Source: Acidobacteriota bacterium
GTDB lineage: Bacteria > Acidobacteriota > Thermoanaerobaculia > Thermoanaerobaculales > Thermoanaerobaculaceae
Direction: 5' to 3'
Length of the DNA: 64,000 nucleotides
Assembly (NCBI GenBank): GCA_016213675.1
Contig: JACQZW010000078.1
Location: 1 to 64,000 of the forward strand
Below, piece after piece: positions 1 to 7,988 of this stretch. Under the pieces are notes generated by a model. That model was not told the origin of the DNA. It saw only the letters and a program-made list of their open reading frames with translations, and made no database searches. The position numbers and the translations under genes were made by a program. Within the stretch, counting starts at the first letter, position 1; every line of letters begins with the position of its first letter.

Positions 1-1950
1 CCCGGCCACGATCGTCGCGGTGAACGGCGCCGGGGTGGAGTTGCCGAAGAAGCGGACCTGGACCTGCGCCGAGCCCGTGCCGTGGTTGAGGATCCCGAGG
101 TCGGAGTACCAGTACGCCGGCACCACGCCCGGGGTCCGGGCGATGCCCGAGACGTAGTACGTCTTCGTGTAGGTCGGCGTCGAGCAGTTGTTGCCGGTGT
201 AGCTGACCTGCATCGCCGACGAGTAGGCCGACGACGCGCCGCACGAGGCGTTGGCCCGGACGTGGTGGTAGAGCGGCCCGACGTAGGTGCCGGTGATCGT
301 GATGTTGACCGAGGTGCCCGTGAACGTCGACGGGTTGAGATTGATCTTGTTCGTGAAGCCCGCGTCGGTGGCGATCTCCAGCGTGTAGTTCGCCGCCCCG
401 GTCACGGCGTTCCAGCTCACGGTGTACGCCTGTCCGCTGCACGTCGAGCTCTTGTTGGACGCCAGCCCCGCCGGCACTCCTGGCGCCGTGCACGAGCCGC
501 CCTGCAGCGCGGTGAGGGCCGAATCGGCGCGCACGCTCTTCTTGGTCACCCCGTTGCGCGGGTCGGTGACGTTGACGCCGTTGTTGCGCAGGGCGTCCTT
601 GAGTCCGGTCGCGGTGCGCCCGGGTACCGCCTGGGTAAGCAGCGCCGCGACGCCGGAGACGTAGGGTGCGGCCGCCGAGGTGCCACCGAAGCAATTCTCG
701 TAGCCGCCGCCGAGCGCCGTCGTCGTGGAGCAGTGCGACGGGCCCCAGACGTCGAGTCGGGCCGCGCCCGAGTCGGAGTAGCAGGTGACGGCATCAGCGG
801 CGGTGGTGGTGTCGCTGCAGCCGCTGGGGGTGCACTCTCCCTCGCCGAACGATGCGCTGCCGATGTTGGCGTCGTATACCGCGCCGACCGACAGCGTCGT
901 CGAGATGCACGCCGGCCAGGCGACGCCGGTGGTGCAGCCGCCGTTGCCTGCGGAGAGGACCGGCAGGACGCCGGCGTTGAGCAGCGTCTGCATCGGCGTG
1001 ACGAACTCCGGGACGTCGGCGTCGCACGGCTGGGGCGGCACGCCGGTGTCGAAGTAGCCGCCGAGCGACATGTTCATGACCTTGATGTTGAAGGGGTTGC
1101 CACCGGAGACCCGGTTCACCACGTCGTTGATGCCGGCGAGGATCTGGTCGCTCGAGCCGTTCCCGGTGCTGTCGAGGACGCGGACGGCGTAGATCTTGGC
1201 CGACGGCGCGACGCCGCCCAGAGAGCCGGCGATGATTCCCGAGCACTCCGTGCCGTGCCCCTCGCCGTCCATCGGGTCGCCGTCGTTGTCGATGGTGTCG
1301 GCGCCCTTGATGGTCTTCGCGGCGGTCGTGGTGCCGCCCGGCGACAGCTCGGAGTGGGTGTAGTCGACGCCCGAGTCGAGGACGGCCACGGTCACGCCGC
1401 TGCCGGAGTAGCCGAGTGTCTGGACCTGCGGCACGTGCATCAGCGCCTTGCCCTCGGCGCGGAACGCGTGGGCGATGCGGTTCGGGGACACCGAGTCGAC
1501 GCGCGGGTCGCCGGCGAGGGTGGCGAGCATCCCGGCGGGCAGGGTGACGTGAGCCATCGGCAGGTGGGAGTAGCGGCGCAGCACCTTCACGCCGAGGGGA
1601 GCGAGGTCGCCTTCGATTTCGGCCGCGGTTTCCGCGATCCAGCGCAGCCGTCCGGGGTGGTCGAACGCCGCCGCGGAGAAGTCCCGCAGCCCCTCGGGCT
1701 GGCGGAACACCACGATGCAGTCGAGCTCGCCGCCGGCGGACGCGGCGCCGAGCAGGAAGTCGCGCGGCACCTTCTCCATCCACGTGCGCTCGTCGGCCGG
1801 GAGCTGCAGCAGCTCGGCCGGCAGCTCGGCGGCCCCGGCGTGGAACGAGGGCTGTTGTGCGGCGACGACCTGCAGGTCGTCGGCGAGGGCGACCAGCGGC
1901 ACGGCCAGCGCAACGACGACCAGGGCGGTGACGATCTTCCGAGCACTCAT
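1..1950 (-). CDS. Secreted subtilisin-like (S8) serine protease, C-terminus beyond left edge
   Basis: The frame is open for 650 codons from the ATG at 1950 to the left edge, so the C-terminus is missing. The N-terminus (MSARKIVTALVVVALAVPL) is a Sec signal peptide. A prodomain-like segment follows to about residue 170. The subtilisin triad is complete: Asp192 in AVLDSGVDYTHSE, His232 in GEGHGTECSG and Ser425 in FGGTSAAAPYVSG, with the oxyanion Asn in VLSAGNGG. After about residue 470 come an Ig/fibronectin-like segment (SWNAVTGAANYTLEIA) and a beta-rich tail, common in secreted acidobacterial proteases. It should act outside the cytoplasm on proteins. Whether it ends in the PVxLQxFxxE motif seen in two other secreted proteins here cannot be seen. 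Confidence 0.93.
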   Translation of the reverse strand, partial: MSARKIVTALVVVALAVPLVALADDLQVVAAQQPSFHAGAAELPAELLQLPADERTWMEKVPRDFLLGAASAGGELDCIVVFRQPEGLRDFSAAAFDHPGRLRWIAETAAEIEGDLAPLGVKVLRRYSHLPMAHVTLPAGMLATLAGDPRVDSVSPNRIAHAFRAEGKALMHVPQVQTLGYSGSGVTVAVLDSGVDYTHSELSPGGTTTAAKTIKGADTIDNDGDPMDGEGHGTECSGIIAGSLGGVAPSAKIYAVRVLDSTGNGSSDQILAGINDVVNRVSGGNPFNIKVMNMSLGGYFDTGVPPQPCDADVPEFVTPMQTLLNAGVLPVLSAGNGGCTTGVAWPACISTTLSVGAVYDANIGSASFGEGECTPSGCSDTTTAADAVTCYSDSGAARLDVWGPSHCSTTTALGGGYENCFGGTSAAAPYVSGVAALLTQAVPGRTATGLKDALRNNGVNVTDPRNGVTKKSVRADSALTALQGGSCTAPGVPAGLASNKSSTCSGQAYTVSWNAVTGAANYTLEIATDAGFTNKINLNPSTFTGTSVNITITGTYVGPLYHHVRANASCGASSAYSSAMQVSYTGNNCSTPTYTKTYYVSGIARTPGVVPAYWYSDLGILNHGTGSAQVQVRFFGNSTPAPFTATIVAG

Positions 1951-2008
1951 GGGAACCTCGCTTTTCCGGGTGGAGCTTCACACGCTGGCGCCAACCGGGT
2001 GTGTTCAG

Positions 2009-2038
2009 AGCCTATTCCATTGCCGGAGCCCCGGTCAA
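2009..2038 (-). promoter_or_regulatory. Sigma70-type promoter for the S8 protease gene
   Basis: On the minus strand, TTGACC (2038-2033) and TAGGCT (2014-2009) are separated by 18 bp and lie about 60 bp before the protease ATG. The match to TTGACA/TATAAT is good for such a GC-rich genome. Confidence 0.45.
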
Positions 2039-2177
2039 CAGGCCGTGCGCCGGCCGCGTCCCCTTCTCCTACAATGCACGTGACGGTTGCGGAGGGCTGC
2101 GCTAAGCTAGCCGGCGATGCGGGCACGTAGCGTGACGAGGTCGGCGCCGGAGTCGTGCGCCGGAGAAGGGGGCAACG

Positions 2178-3485
2178 ATGGCGGTCGAAGTCGCCCGTCC
2201 CCGCGAGGAGTTCTTCTACCTCTCGCAGCTTCTCGACCGCCCGGTGGTCTCCCGCGACGGCGAGCGGGTGGGCCGCCTCGTCGACGTCGGCTGCGCCGCC
2301 GGTGAGCTGTTCCCCCGGATCGTGACGTACTACGTCCGGCCGGGCGTCCTGGCTTCTCTGACGCTGGCGGTCACCGCACCGGCCTTTGCCGTGATCCCCG
2401 ACGAAGAGCTCCGCCTCGTGGTGCCGACCAGCGAGCTCCAGCCGGCGCAGCGCCGCCTGCCCAGCGAGATCCTGCTGCGCCGCGAGATCCTCGACAAGCA
2501 GATCGTCGACACCGACGGCGCGCGGGTCGTCCGCGTCAACGACGTCCACGTCCTGCGGGCGCGCGGCAACGAGGTCCGCGTCGTCCACGTCGACATCTCG
2601 TTCCGCGGCCTGCTCCGCCGCCTCGGCTGGGAACCCGCGGTCACGGCGCTCCTGCGCGGCCGGGCGCGCGACCGCTGGCAGCGCGAGGACCGGTTGCTGT
2701 CGTGGCGCTACGTGGTGCCGTTGCGCACCGGGGCGCTGACGCAGGACCTCAAGCTCAACGTCACCCAGCACCAGCTCGCGCAGCTCCACCCCGCCGAGCT
2801 GGCCGAGATCGTCGAGGAGCTCGACCGGTTCGAAGGGCCGGCCGTCCTCCAGGCGCTCGACGTGCCCAAGGCGGCGCTCACGCTGGCCGAGCTGACCCCC
2901 GAGGTGCAGCGGCTGCTCCTCGAGTCGCTCGACCTGCGGCGTGCCACCACGCTGCTTGCCGAGATGCCTCCCGACGAGGCAGCCGACCTCCTCGAGGAGC
3001 TGCCCGACGCGCTGCGTGAGAAGCTGGTCTCCGCGCTGCCGGCCGCCGACGCCGCGACCATGACCGACCTGCTGTCGCAGGAGCCGGACACTGCGGGCGC
3101 GGTGATGAACCCCGAGGTGTTCACGGTCGCGCTGGGGACCACGGTGGGCGCGATCAGCGCCGCGCTGCGCGCCGGCACGCCGGAGCTGGCCAAGGGGTAC
3201 GCGGTGGTCGTCGCCGACGAGGACCGCCGGGTGCGGGGCATCATCGCCCTCACCGACCTCGTGCGGGCCGATCCCGGCCGCGCCGTCGAGGAGGTCATGG
3301 ACCGCGACCCGGTCAGCGTCCGCCCCGAGGACCCGATGGACGACGTCGCCGAGCTGTTCGACCGCTTCAACCTGCTGTCGCTGCCGGTCGTCGACTCCGA
3401 GGGGCTGCTCGAGGGGATGGTCACCGTCGACGACGTCGTCGCCTGGCTCCGCGAGGGCTTCGACCGGGAGGGGCGGCTCACATGA
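2178..3485 (+). CDS. MgtE-like cytosolic Mg2+-sensor protein (PRC-barrel, MgtE_N, CBS pair), no membrane domain
   Basis: 435 aa with no transmembrane segment. Residues about 10-170 hold two PRC-barrel-like beta units. Residues about 200-300 form an MgtE_N-type helical superhelix (repeats of LHPAELAEIVEEL and MPPDEAADLLEELPD). Residues about 305-430 form a CBS pair (AVMNPEVFTV, VMDRDPVSVRPEDP). In MgtE channels MgtE_N and CBS sense cytosolic Mg2+ and gate the pore; here the pore domain is absent. The start ATG follows the purine run GGAGAAGGGGG. The next gene encodes an NRAMP-family transporter, so this may be a stand-alone sensor that gates that partner. That role is inference. Confidence 0.85.
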   Translation: MAVEVARPREEFFYLSQLLDRPVVSRDGERVGRLVDVGCAAGELFPRIVTYYVRPGVLASLTLAVTAPAFAVIPDEELRLVVPTSELQPAQRRLPSEILLRREILDKQIVDTDGARVVRVNDVHVLRARGNEVRVVHVDISFRGLLRRLGWEPAVTALLRGRARDRWQREDRLLSWRYVVPLRTGALTQDLKLNVTQHQLAQLHPAELAEIVEELDRFEGPAVLQALDVPKAALTLAELTPEVQRLLLESLDLRRATTLLAEMPPDEAADLLEELPDALREKLVSALPAADAATMTDLLSQEPDTAGAVMNPEVFTVALGTTVGAISAALRAGTPELAKGYAVVVADEDRRVRGIIALTDLVRADPGRAVEEVMDRDPVSVRPEDPMDDVAELFDRFNLLSLPVVDSEGLLEGMVTVDDVVAWLREGFDREGRLT

Positions 3486-3606
3486 GGCTCGAGGCTCGAG
3501 ACCTGAGGCTTGGGGCCTGGTACTCGTGGCTCGGGCCAGCGGACCAGGCGTCGCGGTCGACGGGACTTTGTCGTTCCCTCAAGCCTCAAGCCCCAAGCCT
3601 CAGGCC
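3486..3606 (+). repeat. Intergenic word-like repeat with inverted halves
   Basis: The gap after the sensor gene contains AGGCTCG twice, then CCTGAGGCTTGGGGCCTGG. About 70 bases on, CCTCAAGCCTCAAGCCCCAAG and CTCAGGCC run in complementary orientation. The halves pair imperfectly into a hairpin. An upstream ATG at 3526 would add a repeat-encoded N-terminus to the transporter. Confidence 0.6.
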
Positions 3607-3627
3607 CGGCCGGTTTGGGGGTGGGTC

Positions 3628-4878
3628 GTGAGGGAGTGGCTCCGCGGGCGCTGGCAGCGGCTGACGATTTTCGCCGCGGTGGTCGGGCCGGGGATCATCA
3701 CCGCCAACGTCGACAACGACGCCGGCGGCATCACGACCTACTCGCTGGCCGGCGCCCACTACGGCTACCTGCTGCTGTGGACGGTGATCCCGGTCGGGCT
3801 GGCCCTTTACGTGGTACAGGAGATGTCGTCGCGCCTCGGGGTCGTGACCGGCAAGGGGCTGTCCGACCTGGTCCGCGAGGAGTTCGGCGTCAAGGCCACC
3901 GTCTACCTCATGATGGCCCTGCTGGTCACCAACCTGGGCAACACCATGGCCGAGTTCGCCGGCCTCGCCGCCGCCCTCGAGATCGTCCACGTATCGCGCT
4001 ACATCTCCGTGCCGCTCGGCGCGGCGTTCGTCTGGTGGCTGGTGACGTGGGGGACGTACCGGGCGGTCGAGAAGGCGTTCCTGCTCGCCTCGGGGTTCTA
4101 CGTCACCTACATCGTGTCCGGGATCCTGGCCAAGCCGGACTGGGGCGAGGTGGTCAGGAGCACGGTGACGCCGACGTTCCAGCCGAACCTGGCGTTCGTC
4201 CTGATGGTCGTCGGCATCGTCGGCACTACGATCGCGCCGTGGATGCAGTTCTACCAGCAGGCGGCGGTCGTCGAGAAGGGGATCTCGACGCGCCACCTGC
4301 GCGAGGCGCGGCTCGACGTGGCGGTCGGCACCGTGATGGCGGTGGTCGTCGTCTGGTTCATCGTGGTGTCGTGCGGCGCGACGCTGCACGCGGCCGGCAT
4401 CCCGATCTCGACCGCCGGCGACGCCGCTCACGCCCTGGCGCCGCTCGCCGGCAAGTACGCCGCCTACCTGTTCGGCTTCGGGCTGTTCAACGCGTCGCTG
4501 TTCGCCGCCGCGATCCTGCCGCTGTCCACCGCCTACACGGCGTGCGAGGGGCTGGGCTGGGAGCGCGGCATCGACAAGAAGCTACGCGAGGCGCCGTGGT
4601 TCTACTCGATCTATACGGCGCTGATCGTCCTCGGCGCGGCGGCGATCCTCATCCCGGGCGTGCCGCTCCTCAAGGTGCTCTACCTCTCGCAGGTCGCCAA
4701 CGGCGTGCTGCTGCCGGCGGTCCTGGTCTTCATGCTGCTGCTCGCCAACCGGCGCGACCTGCTCGGCGAGCACGTCAACTCGCGCACCTTCAACGCCGTG
4801 GCCTGGGTGCTGGTGGTCGCGCTCATCGTGATGACGCTGTTCCTTACCGTCTCGACCGTGTTCGGACTGGGAAGCTAG
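3628..4878 (+). CDS. NRAMP-superfamily transporter, NRMT-like (probable Mg2+ uptake)
   Basis: 416 aa, about 11 hydrophobic helices. GTG 3628 was chosen because it has G-rich SD-like bases just before it and leads directly into the conserved WLRGRWQRLTIF; the ATG at 3526 would read through repeat DNA. The TM1 signature, normally DPGN, reads DAGG (NVDNDAGG). The TM6 signature, normally MPHN, reads APWM (TIAPWMQFYQQ). Loss of the soft-metal ligands (Asn of TM1, Met of TM6) is described for NRAMP-related Mg2+ transporters, so Mg2+ is more likely than Mn2+ or Fe2+ as substrate. The adjacent MgtE-like sensor supports this. The family call is firm; the substrate is inferred. Confidence 0.85.
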   Translation: MREWLRGRWQRLTIFAAVVGPGIITANVDNDAGGITTYSLAGAHYGYLLLWTVIPVGLALYVVQEMSSRLGVVTGKGLSDLVREEFGVKATVYLMMALLVTNLGNTMAEFAGLAAALEIVHVSRYISVPLGAAFVWWLVTWGTYRAVEKAFLLASGFYVTYIVSGILAKPDWGEVVRSTVTPTFQPNLAFVLMVVGIVGTTIAPWMQFYQQAAVVEKGISTRHLREARLDVAVGTVMAVVVVWFIVVSCGATLHAAGIPISTAGDAAHALAPLAGKYAAYLFGFGLFNASLFAAAILPLSTAYTACEGLGWERGIDKKLREAPWFYSIYTALIVLGAAAILIPGVPLLKVLYLSQVANGVLLPAVLVFMLLLANRRDLLGEHVNSRTFNAVAWVLVVALIVMTLFLTVSTVFGLGS

Positions 4879-4886
4879 GAGGCTGG

Positions 4887-5381
4887 ATGGCTCGCTCGCG
4901 CACCTCGCAACTCTCCCTGGGCGTGATGCTCGCGGCGGTCGGGGCCGTGCTGCTCGCGACGCGCTTCGCACCGATCGAGACGGCCCCGGCGTGGCTGCTC
5001 GGCCTCGGGCTCGCGTTCGCGTTGCTCGCCATCTTCCAGCGCTCTTTCGGGTGGCTGATCGCCGGCATGGTGCTGCTCGGCCTCGGCGCCGGGATGGTGC
5101 TCGGCGACCGCGCGGCGCTCGGCCTGTCGATCCGCGCGTGGCGGCTGGTCGCCCTCGGCGCGGCGTTCGTCCTGGTCTGGGCGCTGGCGGCCGTGCTGCA
5201 GCTCAAGGCGCACTGGTGGCCGCTGCCGGTCGGCCTGGTGCTGATCGGCCTCGGCGCCGCGCCGTTCCTCCGCCACTTGTTTTTCGTCCCACCGTCCGTC
5301 GAGGTCGCGCTCCGCACCTGGTGGCCGGCCGCGCTCGTCGTCGCCGGCGGCGTGTTCATCTTCACCGCCCTGCGGAAGTAG
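4887..5381 (+). CDS. Small polytopic membrane protein, third gene of the transporter operon
   Basis: 164 aa with about six closely spaced hydrophobic helices and short Arg/Lys loops (SLGVMLAAVGAVLLATRF near the N-terminus, AALVVAGGVFIFTALRK at the C-terminus). It resembles LiaF/DUF5668-type membrane domains in layout, but I cannot place it in a family. Its ribosome binding site AGGAGG overlaps the stop codon of the NRAMP gene, so the two are cotranscribed and perhaps translationally coupled. A helper role in the Mg2+ system is possible but unsupported beyond context. Confidence 0.7.
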   Translation: MARSRTSQLSLGVMLAAVGAVLLATRFAPIETAPAWLLGLGLAFALLAIFQRSFGWLIAGMVLLGLGAGMVLGDRAALGLSIRAWRLVALGAAFVLVWALAAVLQLKAHWWPLPVGLVLIGLGAAPFLRHLFFVPPSVEVALRTWWPAALVVAGGVFIFTALRK

Positions 5382-5457
5382 GCAGGAAGAAGGCAGAACA
5401 AAGGCAAGAGAAGGGCAGAAGAAGGGCAGGAGGCCGGCAACAGCCGAGCTCCTGCCC
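5382..5457. terminator. Repeat-rich convergent spacer with GC hairpin
   Basis: Tandem AAGGGCAGA-like words (5382-5430) end in a hairpin with perfect 9-bp arms, GGGCAGGAG (5424-5432) and CTCCTGCCC (5449-5457), loop 16. It lies between convergent genes, so a bidirectional terminator is plausible. There is no T tract. Confidence 0.4.
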
Positions 5458-5491
5458 TGGATGCGTCCGCGGCCGTTCCCGGCCGTGATCC

Positions 5492-6154
5492 CTACTCGAT
5501 GGTGAACTGCTGCAGCCCGACCGGCACCAGCGTGCCGTCGAGCGTCACGTCGTCGAGCCCGACCTGGGCGCCGTCGGTCCCGACGTAGCGGAAGCCGATC
5601 GCGGCGTTCCGCGGCATCTGCGCCGTGATGTCGAACGTCGACTGGGCCCACGTGTAGCTCGCCGTCCATGCATCGTCGGCGAGTCCGAGAAGAACGTCGT
5701 CGCCGCCGCCGATCGCGCCGACGACGAGCCACACCTCGAGGTCGCAGTTGTTGTAGGTCGTCTTGCACCAGTAGACGCTGCCCTGGGACCACAGCGAGAG
5801 CGTGGTCGCGCCTGCGGCCATGTTCTGGACCGGCGACAGGAGCCACTCGTTCTGCGGGACCAGCGCCGGGTCGTACTCGACATCCGCGAAGTGGGTGCCG
5901 CCGTGGGGGGTGCCCACCGTCGCTGTCTTCCAGGTGTAGGAAGCGTTCGTCGCCTGCAGGGCCCACCCCGCCGGTGGCACTGCGGTCTCGAATCCCTCTG
6001 TGATCAGGATCGCATCGGGCTTCGGGATCTACTTCGGCGGGTTGGACACGTTCTGGCCGGTCGCCTTCTTCGGCTCCGCGGCGGAGGCCGCGACCACGAC
6101 GGTCAGTGCCAGCACGACAAGGACGACCGCGGTGGTTCGGGTGTGGCTGCGCAT
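5492..6154 (-). pseudogene. Secreted beta-sandwich (cleaved-adhesin/MAM-like) protein interrupted by an in-frame TAG
   Basis: ATG 6154 follows a strong site (AAAGGAGGAGC, spacing about 8) and encodes a signal peptide (MRSHTRTTAVVLVVLALTVV). After 41 codons TAG occurs at 6031-6029. The same frame then continues without another stop as IPKPDAILITEGFETAVPPAG, the typical start of a mature adhesin-type domain, to 5492. The second part ends in VPVGLQQFTIE, matching the C-terminal motif of the GEVED protein that ends at 34993. A start within the second part (GTG 5980) would lack a signal peptide, so the parts belong to one gene. Cause: nonsense mutation, readthrough, or sequencing error. TAG is an ordinary stop for many genes here. 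Confidence 0.75.
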
Positions 6155-6386
6155 CGATGGCTCCTCCTTTGGCTGACGCCTGGGCATCTCGTGCAGATCC
6201 TGGTCACGCCTTTGCGCTTGTGCAAGCGAGGCAAGGAGGCCAGGTCCGAATGCGGGCGGTGCGTTGCCAAGGGGCGTGAAGGGGGTGGGAGAGAGCCCGA
6301 AGCCGTCAGCTTCTTCTCTCGACGCTCGACCCGACGCGTGAGGGCAGCCTCCCAGGTCTGCAGCGCCGCGGCAGCGTGTCTTCCGG

Positions 6387-7988
6387 TCAGCGGACCAGCA
6401 GCACGTCGCCGGGGTGGATCTTCGAGCCGTCGATGTCGTTCTTCTCTTGGATCGCGGCGACGGTGGTGCCGAACCTGCGGGCGATCGAGAAGAGGGTGTC
6501 GCCGCGGCGCACCACGTAGCGGCCGTTCTTCGCCGTCTGCGAGGACGGTTTCGGCGAGCTTGCCTTGGCGGTCACGTCCTGCTGCGGCCGAGCCGCGCGG
6601 GTTGCCCGCCTGTCGCCGGGGAAGCGGGGGATGACGAGCGTCTGGCCGATGCGCAGGCTCCGGTGGTTGCGGATGGAGTTGGCGGCGGAGATCGTCTCGA
6701 TGGAGGTGCCGTAGTGTCGGGCGATCGCCGACAGCGTGTCGCCCTTCCTGACGACGTGGAACACGTGGCGAACGCGCTCTTTTTCGGGGATCGCCGCCAC
6801 CGTCGCGGCGGCCTTCTGTTCGCTGCCGCACGGCACCGCGAGCTGGTAGCTGCCGCGCATCGGCGTAATGCGGCGGTTGAGCGCCGGGTTGATCTCGGCG
6901 AGCTGCTCGACGTCGAAGCCGCCCCGCTCGGCGAGGACCTCGAGGTCGAGCGCGCCCTCGACGGCGACGCGGGCAAGACAGTCGGGCCGCTCCTCGAAGC
7001 GCGGGAAGCCGTACGACTCGGGATTCTTGGTGACGACGAGCACGGCCCACAGCGCCGGCACGTAGTTGCGGGTCTCGCGGGGGAGGTGGCGGCGGAGCTC
7101 CCAGAAGTCGGTTTCGCCCTTGCCTCGGCGCAGCGCCCGCTGGACCCGGCCAGAGCCGGAGTTGTACGCGGCGAGGGCCAGCTCCCAGTCGCCGAACATC
7201 CGGTGGAGGTCGGCGAGGTGGGCGATCGCGGCCCGGGTCGCGAGGTACGGGTCGTTGCGCTCGTCGACCACGGTGTCGCTGCGCAGGTCGTAGAGGCGCG
7301 CAGTACCGGCCATGAACTGCCACAGCCCCTGGGCCTTCGCGCGGGAGCGCGCCCTGGTCTTGAAGGCGCTCTCGACGTACGGGAGGTAGGCGAGGTCGGC
7401 CGGCAGGCCGGCCTTCTTCAGCTCCTCGCGAATGAACGGCAGCAGCTTCGTGGCACGTTGCATCGCCTCGACGAAGCGGTCGCGGTAGGGGCCGGTGTAG
7501 AAGTCGATGAGCGAGGTGACCTCGGCGTTGACGACGACCGGCAGGTCGAACGTCTCGCGCTGCGCCCGGGCCTGCGCCTCGGCGACCCGCTCGGCCGCGA
7601 CCGGCTCCGGCTCGGGCGGCGGCTCGAGCTCCCCGGGGCCGGGCTGGAGCTGGGCGGAGAGGCTCTCGAGCTCGTCGAACACGTCGGCGGTGTAGGCCGC
7701 GAGTTCGGGGTCGTCGGCGCCGTGCCGGGAGAACTCGGCCAGGGCGGCGAACACCGCGGCCTCGCAGTCCTCGAACTCGTCGCCGGCACCGATCTCGACG
7801 GCGTCGGCCGCCGCCTCGAGGAGGGGATCGACGAGGTCGCGGGCCTGCTGGCTGGTCTCCTGGGGCGTGGCCGGCACGGGGGCCGGGAGGTCGGCGGCGG
7901 CTCGGGCGGCGGATCGCGTCGACGTGACGGAGGCACACCCCGCCGTGAGGACGGCGAGGAGCACGGCAGGTACGAGCAGTCGCCTCAT
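6387..7988 (-). CDS. mltD: Membrane-bound lytic murein transglycosylase, MltD-type, with two LysM domains
   Basis: 533 aa. The N-terminus MRRLLVPAVLLAVLTAGCAS is a lipoprotein signal with lipobox LTAGC. Residues about 150-310 form an SLT (GH23) domain: ELKKAGLPADLAYLPYVES holds the catalytic Glu, followed by AKAQGLWQFM and LALAAYNSGSGRV. Two LysM modules follow (HVVRKGDTLSAIARHYG and YVVRRGDTLFSIARRFG). It should cleave peptidoglycan glycan strands from the inner face of the outer membrane. The ATG overlaps the stop of the upstream MglA-type gene (ATGA), so the two are coupled. Confidence 0.92.
   Translation of the reverse strand: MRRLLVPAVLLAVLTAGCASVTSTRSAARAAADLPAPVPATPQETSQQARDLVDPLLEAAADAVEIGAGDEFEDCEAAVFAALAEFSRHGADDPELAAYTADVFDELESLSAQLQPGPGELEPPPEPEPVAAERVAEAQARAQRETFDLPVVVNAEVTSLIDFYTGPYRDRFVEAMQRATKLLPFIREELKKAGLPADLAYLPYVESAFKTRARSRAKAQGLWQFMAGTARLYDLRSDTVVDERNDPYLATRAAIAHLADLHRMFGDWELALAAYNSGSGRVQRALRRGKGETDFWELRRHLPRETRNYVPALWAVLVVTKNPESYGFPRFEERPDCLARVAVEGALDLEVLAERGGFDVEQLAEINPALNRRITPMRGSYQLAVPCGSEQKAAATVAAIPEKERVRHVFHVVRKGDTLSAIARHYGTSIETISAANSIRNHRSLRIGQTLVIPRFPGDRRATRAARPQQDVTAKASSPKPSSQTAKNGRYVVRRGDTLFSIARRFGTTVAAIQEKNDIDGSKIHPGDVLLVR

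Noticed and set aside
82..2130. 682-codon plus-strand open frame
   Set aside because: Antisense to the S8 protease, Arg/Val/Gly-rich with no motif; a product of GC-skewed third positions.
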